Shown here piece after piece: positions 58,284-64,000 of a stretch of 64,000 bases of DNA. The position numbers were made by a program, and so were the translations under genes. Below the pieces are notes generated by a model. It did not search any database and had not been told where the DNA came from. It saw nothing but the letters and a program-made list of their open reading frames with translations. This DNA comes from Porphyrobacter sp. ULC335. GTDB taxonomy: Bacteria > Pseudomonadota > Alphaproteobacteria > Sphingomonadales > Sphingomonadaceae. The stretch is from positions 2,232,001-2,296,000 of the forward strand of contig NZ_CP078091.1 in the NCBI RefSeq assembly GCF_025917005.1, in the 5' to 3' direction. Positions within the stretch are counted from its first letter, which is position 1, and every line of letters starts with the position of its first letter.

Positions 58284-59347
58284 GTGAGGAATTGTCAAAC
58301 GAACCGGGCACCTTGGGCGACAACGTGATCGCAGAACGCCGCCTCAACATGATCGAGGCGATCAACGAAGCGCTCGACATCATGCTCACCCGCGATCCCG
58401 ATGTGATCATCATGGGCGAGGATGTGGGCTATTTCGGCGGCGTGTTCCGCGCCACGGCGGGCCTTCAGGCCAAGCACGGCAAGAACCGCGTGTTCGATAC
58501 CCCGATCAGCGAATGCGGGATCATCGGCGCGGCGGTAGGGATGGGGGCTTACGGCCTGCGCCCGGTGCCCGAAATCCAGTTTGCCGATTACATCTACCCG
58601 GGCCTCGACCAGCTTATCAGCGAGGCGGCGAGACTGCGCTACCGCTCGGCGGGGGATTACATCGCGCCGCTGACGGTGCGCTCGCCCTTCGGCGGGGGCA
58701 TCTTCGGCGGGCAGACCCACAGCCAGAGCCCGGAGGCGCTGTTCACCCACGTGGCGGGCCTCAAGACCGTGATCCCGGCCACCCCGCACGATGCCAAGGG
58801 CCTGCTGATTGCGGCCATCGAAGACAATGATCCGGTGATCTTCTTCGAGCCCAAGCGCATCTACAACGGCCCGTTCACCGGTTTCTACGACAAGCCGGTC
58901 GAACCGTGGAAGAAGCACCCCGATTCCGTCGTGCCCGAAGGCTACTACAAGATCCCGTTCGGCAAGGCGCGGACCGTGCGCGAGGGCGAGCAGCTGACCG
59001 TGCTCGCCTATGGCACCATGGTGCACGTCGCGCAGGCCGTGTGCGAGGCCAAGGGCGTGGATGCCGACATTCTCGATCTGCGCACGCTGGTGCCGCTCGA
59101 TATCAAGGCGATTGAAGCCTCGGTCGAAAAGACCGGGCGCTGCATGATCGTGCATGAAGCCACGCGGACGAGCGGCTTCGGCGCGGAACTTTCGGCGCTC
59201 GTTACCGAACGCTGTTTCTATCATCTCGAAGCCCCGGTCGAACGGGTGACCGGTTTCGACACACCCTATCCCCACAGCCTCGAATGGGCCTATTTCCCCG
59301 GCCCCGTCCGCATCGGCGAGGCAATCGACAAGCTCCTCAAGGACTGA
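58280..59347 (+). CDS. bkdB: Branched-chain 2-oxoacid dehydrogenase E1 beta subunit
   Basis: 355 residues from an ATG overlapping the E1-alpha stop. Transketolase-like pyrimidine-binding domain (MGEDVGYFGGVFRATAGL, FADYIYPGLDQLISEAARLRYRS) and C-terminal domain (DILDLRTLVPLDIKAIEASVEKTGRCMIVHEA). Forms the alpha2beta2 E1 enzyme. Six bases before the E2 start. Confidence 0.95.
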   Translation: MSEELSNEPGTLGDNVIAERRLNMIEAINEALDIMLTRDPDVIIMGEDVGYFGGVFRATAGLQAKHGKNRVFDTPISECGIIGAAVGMGAYGLRPVPEIQFADYIYPGLDQLISEAARLRYRSAGDYIAPLTVRSPFGGGIFGGQTHSQSPEALFTHVAGLKTVIPATPHDAKGLLIAAIEDNDPVIFFEPKRIYNGPFTGFYDKPVEPWKKHPDSVVPEGYYKIPFGKARTVREGEQLTVLAYGTMVHVAQAVCEAKGVDADILDLRTLVPLDIKAIEASVEKTGRCMIVHEATRTSGFGAELSALVTERCFYHLEAPVERVTGFDTPYPHSLEWAYFPGPVRIGEAIDKLLKD

Positions 59348-59352
59348 CCGCA

Positions 59353-60654
59353 ATGGCGAAATTCATCTTCAAGATGCCCGATGTGGGCGAAGGCGTGGCC
59401 GAGGCGGAAGTCGTCGAATGGCACGTCAAGGTCGGTGACCGGGTCGAGGAGGACCAGCACCTCGTCGACGTGATGACCGACAAGGCGACCATCGATATCG
59501 AAAGCCCGGTCGCCGGTGTTGTCACTGCGGTTGCGGGCGAGGTTGGCGATGTGATCGCCATCGGCGCGATGCTGCTGGTGATCGACGTTGAAGGCGAAGC
59601 GTCCGAGGAGGAAGCCGAGGCCGCCGCCGAGCAGATCGAAGACGAAATGTTCGATGCCCCGACCTCGGAGGAGGTGGCTGAGCGGATCGAGGTCGAGAAC
59701 CCCGACGCGGGCGACGCGGATGATGCAATTGCCGCCGCGCCAGCGCCCGCTCCGGCGCCCGCACCCGAACACAAGGCCGGGGCCAAGGTCCTCGCTACCC
59801 CCGCCGTGCGCCAGCGCGCGCGCGAACTCGGGGTCGATCTGGCCCAGTTGAAACCCGCCGAAGATGGCCGCGTGCGCCACGGCGATCTCGACGCATTTCT
59901 CGCCTACAACGCCGGCAGCGGTTTCGGAGCGGCGGGCAAGGCGCGCAGCGACGAGACGATCAAGGTCATCGGCCTGCGCAAACGCATCGCCCAGAACATG
60001 GCTGCGGCCAAGCGCCACATCCCGCACTTCACCTATGTCGAAGAATGCGACGTTACCGATCTGGAAACCCTGCGCACGCAATTGAACGCCGCGCGCGGTG
60101 ACCGGCCGAAGCTCACCCTGCTGCCACTGCTGATCACTGCGATCTGCAAGACGATCCCGGCCTTCCCGATGATCAACGCGCGCTATGATGACGAGGCCAA
60201 TGTGGTCACCCGTTACGGCGCGGTGCACCTCGGCATGGCGGCGCAGACCGACAACGGGTTGATGGTCCCCGTGATTCGCGACGCGCAGAGCCGCAACCTG
60301 TGGCAGCTCGCCCGCGAGATCGGACGGCTCGCCGAAGCTGCGCGCACGGGCAAGGCGACCTCGGAGGAGCTTTCGGGATCGACCCTGACGATCACCTCGC
60401 TCGGCCCGCTCGGCGGGGTTGCGACCACGCCCGTCATCAACCGCCCGGAAGTGGCGATCATCGGCCCCAACCGCATCGTCGAACGCCCGATGTTCGTCAG
60501 CGACGGCATGGGCGGCGAACGCATCGCCAAGCGCAAGCTGATGAATATCTCGATTTCCTGCGATCACCGCGTCGTCGACGGCCATGACGCGGCGAGCTTC
60601 GTGCAGGGGATGAAGCGCCTGATCGAAACACCCGCACTGTTGCTGGTGGATTAG
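59353..60654 (+). CDS. bkdC: Dihydrolipoamide acyltransferase E2 of branched-chain oxoacid dehydrogenase
   Basis: 433 residues from the ATG at 59353. One lipoyl domain with the target Lys44 in DVMTDKATIDIES, an acidic Ala-Pro linker, the E3-binding domain (LATPAVRQRARELGVDLAQL) and a catalytic domain with DHRVVDGHDAASF at the C-terminus. It transfers the acyl group to CoA. A single lipoyl domain and the gene order favour the branched-chain type rather than pyruvate or oxoglutarate E2. Confidence 0.95.
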   Translation: MAKFIFKMPDVGEGVAEAEVVEWHVKVGDRVEEDQHLVDVMTDKATIDIESPVAGVVTAVAGEVGDVIAIGAMLLVIDVEGEASEEEAEAAAEQIEDEMFDAPTSEEVAERIEVENPDAGDADDAIAAAPAPAPAPAPEHKAGAKVLATPAVRQRARELGVDLAQLKPAEDGRVRHGDLDAFLAYNAGSGFGAAGKARSDETIKVIGLRKRIAQNMAAAKRHIPHFTYVEECDVTDLETLRTQLNAARGDRPKLTLLPLLITAICKTIPAFPMINARYDDEANVVTRYGAVHLGMAAQTDNGLMVPVIRDAQSRNLWQLAREIGRLAEAARTGKATSEELSGSTLTITSLGPLGGVATTPVINRPEVAIIGPNRIVERPMFVSDGMGGERIAKRKLMNISISCDHRVVDGHDAASFVQGMKRLIETPALLLVD

Positions 60655-60771
60655 GCGAAAATATTGCGCCAGGGGCGGTGCCGAGGGCGTTGACAGCCCG
60701 AAGCGTCGGCCCTAATGGCGCTGCTCCACGAGCGGGACGGCATCGCCGGAACGCTCGAAAGGACAAGATGC

Positions 60772-60848
<77 letters not shown>

Positions 60849-60893
60849 CTTGTTCTTCAGGATCGCCTTCAAGGGCATTGAACAAGGCGGGCG

Positions 60894-61148
60894 TCAGTCC
60901 GCCTTTTCTTTTTGCTCCGCGATCACCTCGGGCGCGCTCCAGCGGCCGGTCTCCATCCAGATCAGGAAACGCTTCAGCGGCAGCAGCCAGATGAGGCCCA
61001 GCACGAGATAGACGACCGTCTGCGCGCCGCCCGACCAGCGGCCGATGATGTCGGGCGCATAGCGCGCGATGACCACGCCGTAGACCATCAGCAGAATGAA
61101 CAGGCTGACGATGCCAAAGGGAATTCGCCAGGTCGGAGTTTCACGCAT
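60894..61148 (-). CDS. DUF2842 membrane protein
   Basis: 84 residues from the ATG at 61148. Two hydrophobic helices (FGIVSLFILLMVYGVVIARY and VVYLVLGLIWLLPL) and the typical end KRFLIWMETGRWSAPE. DUF2842 is an alphaproteobacterial small membrane protein of unknown function. Its ATG overlaps the stop of the cyclo-ligase gene by one base, so the two are coupled. Confidence 0.92.
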   Translation of the reverse strand: MRETPTWRIPFGIVSLFILLMVYGVVIARYAPDIIGRWSGGAQTVVYLVLGLIWLLPLKRFLIWMETGRWSAPEVIAEQKEKAD

Positions 61149-61726
61149 CAGGTCAGTCCATAGATCCGGGTGGGGGTGATGACCGCATCGAGCCGCCGGT
61201 CGTGCGGCTCGGTGGGAAGGGATTCGCAGAGTTGCGCATCCCATGCTAACCCAATCGCCGGAACGCCGGGATGTTCCGCCAGCCAGCGGTCATAATGCCC
61301 GCCACCTTGCCCCAATCGGTCGCCATCGGCGGTGAAGCCGACCAGTGGGACGAACAGGAAATCGGGCAGCAGCGCTTCGGCGTCAGCCCCGGGCTGCATC
61401 ATGCCGAAGGGGCCGGGTTCGAGGTTGTCCTCACCATAGGGATCGGCGTGGCGGGCGAAGGCCATGGGTGCGGTGCGACTGTCAAAGCGGGGCAGGGCGA
61501 GGGTGTGCCCTGCTTCGTGGAAGAAGCGGGCATAGCCGCCTGCGGGCGCCTCGTAGGGCCCTGCGTGGTAAACCCCGATCACCGCTTCATCTCCGATCCG
61601 CGCGAGCACCGGCGCAGGCGGGCGATGAAACAGCAGCCCGCGGATCGAGTCCGGCAAAGACTCGACATGCGCCTTGCGCGCGGCGCGCAGGGTGCGGCGG
61701 AGCTTGTCTTTATGAAGATCAGTCAT
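61148..61726 (-). CDS. 5-formyltetrahydrofolate cyclo-ligase
   Basis: 192 residues from the ATG at 61726 (MTDLHKDKLRR); the frame stays open upstream through a GC-rich repeat, which is not coding. N-terminal KDKLRRTLRAARKA and the ATP/folate loop FTADGDRLGQGGGHYDRWLAEH are family marks. It makes 5,10-methenyl-THF from folinate. It lies downstream of the small RNA candidate and zapA, the conserved order zapA-ssrS-5-FCL seen in proteobacteria. Confidence 0.95.
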   Translation of the reverse strand: MTDLHKDKLRRTLRAARKAHVESLPDSIRGLLFHRPPAPVLARIGDEAVIGVYHAGPYEAPAGGYARFFHEAGHTLALPRFDSRTAPMAFARHADPYGEDNLEPGPFGMMQPGADAEALLPDFLFVPLVGFTADGDRLGQGGGHYDRWLAEHPGVPAIGLAWDAQLCESLPTEPHDRRLDAVITPTRIYGLT

Positions 61727-61736
61727 CTCAGCCTGC

Positions 61737-61858
61737 GGTAGCCCCCGGCCCAAAGGGCCGCAAGGGCGACCGCCCGCCCGCAGGGGTGGCCCTGCAAGGG
61801 CCGGGCCCCCGGAGGAAAGCCAAGCGCGCGGATGCGCGCGCCGGCGCTTGAGGCCGGA
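61737..61858. repeat. GC-rich block of nested palindromes
   Basis: Several stems lie side by side: GGCCC-aaa-GGGCC, GCAGGG-gtgg-CCCTGC, CCGGCCC pairing at distance with GGGCCGG, and GCGCGC-ggat-GCGCGC. It sits between the 6S-like RNA candidate and the cyclo-ligase start, transcribed as a leader. It looks like an intergenic repeat of REP type; whether other copies exist in the genome cannot be told here. Confidence 0.6.
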
Positions 61859-61864
61859 AAAAAG

Positions 61865-61987
61865 GAGTGACGGAACCACCATGGGTCGTTTGCGCTAGAA
61901 ATCCTCTGACGCGTGGTACGTCAGGTGGGCGCCGTATGCCCGAGTCTTCCGGACGAACCGGCAAACAAGGGCAGGGACAGCTCCCAT
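61865..61987 (-). ncRNA. ssrS: Candidate 6S RNA (ssrS) between zapA and 5-FCL
   Basis: A promoter-like TTGAAC (62013-62018 reversed), 17 bases, TAATCC (61990-61995 reversed) points to a start near 61985. The RNA can close on itself: ATGGG at the 5' end with CCCAT at the 3' end, then TTGTTTGC with GCAAACGA, leaving a large inner bubble that contains a GGGC/GCCC terminal stem and a CTGACG/CGTCAG hairpin. A T-run lies at 61858-61863. Position and one-long-rod shape fit 6S RNA, which binds sigma70 holoenzyme. At about 125 bases it is shorter than typical 6S, so the call is tentative. Confidence 0.5.
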
Positions 61988-62053
61988 TTGGATTACTTAT
62001 AGCCTCAGGGATGTTCAATCGGCTCGTGCCGGGCAGTCCCGCCAAGATAGTAT

Positions 62054-62530
62054 CTAGGCGCTTGCGCCCAAGGCTTCAAGCGCGGCGGCGCTCGCTTCGG
62101 CGCGGGCGGCCAGTGCTTCGAGCTTTTCGGCGAGGTCTTCGGCCGCGCCAGAGTCAGCGGGCGGGCCGCCGAACAGGTCGAATTGCGGCTTCGGCGCTGG
62201 CGGTGGCTCGCTGGCTGCGGCGGCGCGCGATGCTTCCAGCTCGGCTTCGAGCCGGGTGACAGTTTCGCGCAGAGCATCCAACTCAGACGTATCAGGCTCT
62301 GCCGCTGATTCTGCCGCAGGGGCGGCACGCTTTCTCGCTTCGGCGAGTTCATCGGCGAGGAACAGTCCTGCAAACAGCAGATTCTGCGCCTCAAGCGGCG
62401 CACGGGCGCTGCCGAGTTGGGCGTATTTCTCCGCGATCATCGCGCCCAGTGCGCGGATATGGGCTTCCTGCCCGTCGGCACAGGCGATGGTGTAGGTCTT
62501 GGGGCCGATGCTGAGCGTGACGGTGCTCAT
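62054..62530 (-). CDS. zapA: Cell division protein ZapA with extended C-terminus
   Basis: 158 residues. ZapA core at the N-terminus (MSTVTLSIGPKTYTIACADGQEAHIRALGAMIAEKYAQLG) followed by a coiled coil. It bundles FtsZ at midcell. Most ZapA proteins are about 100-110 residues; here an Ala/Glu/Pro-rich tail with a PKPQFDLFGG segment adds 50. It is the second gene after a small coiled-coil gene. Confidence 0.92.
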   Translation of the reverse strand: MSTVTLSIGPKTYTIACADGQEAHIRALGAMIAEKYAQLGSARAPLEAQNLLFAGLFLADELAEARKRAAPAAESAAEPDTSELDALRETVTRLEAELEASRAAAASEPPPAPKPQFDLFGGPPADSGAAEDLAEKLEALAARAEASAAALEALGASA

Positions 62531-62536
62531 GGTGCG

Positions 62537-62752
62537 TCAATCCTCCAGCTGGGCCAGCAGATCGTCAAGTTCTCGAAGACTTTCCGCGACTTGCTCGCGC
62601 AACCTCTCGTGCACATTGACCAGTTCGACCACGCGCGCGGAACCGCCGCCTGCTTTGGCCTCTGCGCCCGCCACGACTTCGCGCGCCGCGTCGATGCGCG
62701 TCATCGCGGCCTCGATGCGGGCAAGCGCGGTTGCGATACGGTCAGCAGTCAT
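62537..62752 (-). CDS. Small coiled-coil hypothetical protein upstream of zapA
   Basis: 71 residues from the ATG at 62752 (MTADRIATALARIEAAMTRIDAAR). Heptad-like pattern through most of its length with a short Gly/Ala break (AKAGGGSARV), ending ESLRELDDLLAQLED. Six bases before zapA, so likely cotranscribed; a role near the divisome is possible but only inferred from position. Confidence 0.75.
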   Translation of the reverse strand: MTADRIATALARIEAAMTRIDAAREVVAGAEAKAGGGSARVVELVNVHERLREQVAESLRELDDLLAQLED

Positions 62753-62957
62753 GGGTGCTACCGATACCAACAGAATGCATGGGGCGCAAAGGCTTGGGCG
62801 GGGCTGTTGATAAGTGCGCTATGCTTGCGGCGCGCGGATCGGGTGACGCGGGCGCAGCGCAAGGTTGACCTCCCCTTTGGCCTCGGCAATGGCACAGCGC
62901 ACCGCAACCGGGGTCGAATCGCGCGCGCAAGCACGGCGACTCCCGCAGGAGAATTTC

Positions 62958-64000
62958 GTGCCGATGAGCCTCGAGCCCGCCCGCCTTCAGCCCATGGCAA
63001 ACGCCATCCGCGCCCTTTCGATGGATGCGGTCGAAGCGGCCAATTCGGGCCACCCCGGGATGCCGATGGGCATGGCCGATGTGGCGACCGTGCTGTTCAC
63101 CGGCCACCTCAAGTTCGATCCGACCGCCCCGCATTGGGCCGACCGCGACCGCTTCGTGCTCAGCGCGGGTCACGGATCGATGCTGATCTACAGCCTGTTG
63201 TACCTCTCCGGCTATGCCGCGCCGACGATCGACGACATCCGTAATTTCCGGAAGCTGGGCAGCCCCTGCGCCGGTCACCCGGAAAACTTCATGCTCGACG
63301 GGGTCGAGTGCACCACCGGCCCGCTGGGGCAGGGTCTGGCGATGGCAGTCGGCATGGCGATGGCCGAGCGGCATCTGAATGCCGTCTATGGCGACGATCT
63401 GGTCGATCACCGCACCTGGGTGATCGCGGGCGACGGGTGCCTGATGGAAGGCATCAACCACGAGGCGATCGGTCTGGCGGGCCACCTCGGTCTGGGCCGC
63501 CTCAACGTGCTGTGGGATGACAACCGCATCACCATCGACGGGGCGACCGATCTGTCGACGTCCGAGGACATTAAGGCGCGCTATGCCGCGACCGGATGGC
63601 ATGTGACCGAATGTGACGGCCACGACTTCGCCGATATCGAGCGCGCCTTGCAAGAGGCCAAGGCTGACCCGCGGCCGTCGCTGGTCGCCTGCCGCACGAT
63701 CATCGGCAAGGGCGCGCCGAACAAGCAGGGCACCAGCGCCACCCACGGCGCGGCGCTGGGCGCGGCGGAAGTGGCCGCAGCGCGCGATACGCTGGGCTGG
63801 ACTTCCGAGCCCTTCGTGGTGCCGTCCGAAATCCTCGCTGACTGGCGCAGCGCGGGCGAGCCGGGCCGCGCGGCGCACGGCGCGTGGGCGGGCCGTCTCG
63901 AAGGCTCGGCACACAAGGGTGAATTCGAGCGCCGCATGACGGGCGACCTGCCGGAAGGCTTCAGCCTTGACGCGCATATCGCCGGGCTGATTGCCGCCCC
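62958..64000 (+). CDS. tkt: Transketolase, partial at window end
   Basis: About 347 codons visible, no stop. I start at the GTG at 62958 because AGGAG lies six bases before it; the ATG two codons later (MSLEPARLQ) is the alternative. Thiamine diphosphate motifs: [16 protein letters not shown], the [15 protein letters not shown] segment, [16 protein letters not shown] and [16 protein letters not shown] with the Mg-binding pattern ending at [10 protein letters not shown]. It moves two-carbon units in the pentose phosphate/Calvin-type pathway. Divergent from the zapA unit; the pyrimidine-binding and C-terminal domains lie beyond the window. Confidence 0.97.
   Translation, partial: MPMSLEPARLQPMANAIRALSMDAVEAANSGHPGMPMGMADVATVLFTGHLKFDPTAPHWADRDRFVLSAGHGSMLIYSLLYLSGYAAPTIDDIRNFRKLGSPCAGHPENFMLDGVECTTGPLGQGLAMAVGMAMAERHLNAVYGDDLVDHRTWVIAGDGCLMEGINHEAIGLAGHLGLGRLNVLWDDNRITIDGATDLSTSEDIKARYAATGWHVTECDGHDFADIERALQEAKADPRPSLVACRTIIGKGAPNKQGTSATHGAALGAAEVAAARDTLGWTSEPFVVPSEILADWRSAGEPGRAAHGAWAGRLEGSAHKGEFERRMTGDLPEGFSLDAHIAGLIAA

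Noticed and set aside
61881..61987. SRP 4.5S RNA as the identity of the small RNA
   Set aside because: GTCCGGAAG is present but the following GAAGCAGCC part of the SRP domain IV motif is missing; synteny favours 6S.

Overview
The window is a GC-rich stretch of an alphaproteobacterial chromosome. Several gene neighbourhoods point to Sphingomonadales, probably an Erythrobacter-like member: ahcY-divL-tsaE-amgK-murU-addB-addA-trxA, sdhE-mfd divergent from recG, zapA / small RNA / 5-formyl-THF cyclo-ligase, a three-gene bkd cluster, and perfect CtrA boxes. The taxonomic placement is inference from content and order. I see no rRNA, CRISPR array, insertion sequence or integrase.

Layout. 1-4.3 kb: a partial zincin-type protease, folE (with a possible coupled 49-codon leader ORF), two exported unknowns, a cytochrome c'/b561 pair and a peroxiredoxin. 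4.4-17.4 kb: ahcY behind a palindromic operator candidate, then a co-directional run with many start/stop overlaps covering a DivL-type pseudo-histidine kinase (Tyr in place of His), TsaE, the AmgK-MurU peptidoglycan recycling pair, the AddAB recombination nuclease and thioredoxin. 17.4-23.4 kb: an inositol-monophosphatase-like gene and argJ on the minus strand, then secA and a TauE/SafE permease. 23.4-28.9 kb: an accessory block with an AT-rich leader, a TonB-dependent receptor, a Tat-exported PhoD phosphatase and tRNA-Asn. 29-44.3 kb: NAD kinase, two EAL proteins (one soluble, one CHASE2-linked), an S41 peptidase, mfd-sdhE/recG, a low-MW phosphatase, an AarF-type kinase, an SDR and a DUF3429 membrane protein. 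A near-consensus parS and a set of 11-bp-period repeats lie near 38.9-39.0 kb.

44.3-55.6 kb is the least explained part. Two perfect CtrA boxes precede a 12-residue micro-ORF with a strong ribosome site and its own terminator. Next comes a compact same-strand cluster: a Tat-exported TldD-like protease, a signal-less TldE/PmbA-like partner, an exported DUF4159 protein, a MoxR AAA+ ATPase, a DUF58 (VWA-like) protein, a BatA-like membrane protein, a DUF4175 membrane protein and a further large membrane protein. This looks like a cell-envelope protein or peptide maturation machine of unknown purpose.

55.7-64 kb: tRNA-Pro, thyA, the branched-chain 2-oxoacid dehydrogenase E1-alpha/E1-beta/E2 genes, tRNA-Asp, DUF2842 and 5-formyl-THF cyclo-ligase, a 6S-like RNA candidate, zapA with a small coiled-coil gene, and a transketolase that runs off the window end.

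Links between genes. DivL (CtrA pathway) and the CtrA boxes at 44.3 kb suggest cell-cycle control. folE, thyA and 5-FCL belong to pterin/folate metabolism, and ahcY to the methyl cycle. amgK-murU recycle cell wall sugars. mfd, recG and addAB form a strong DNA repair content.
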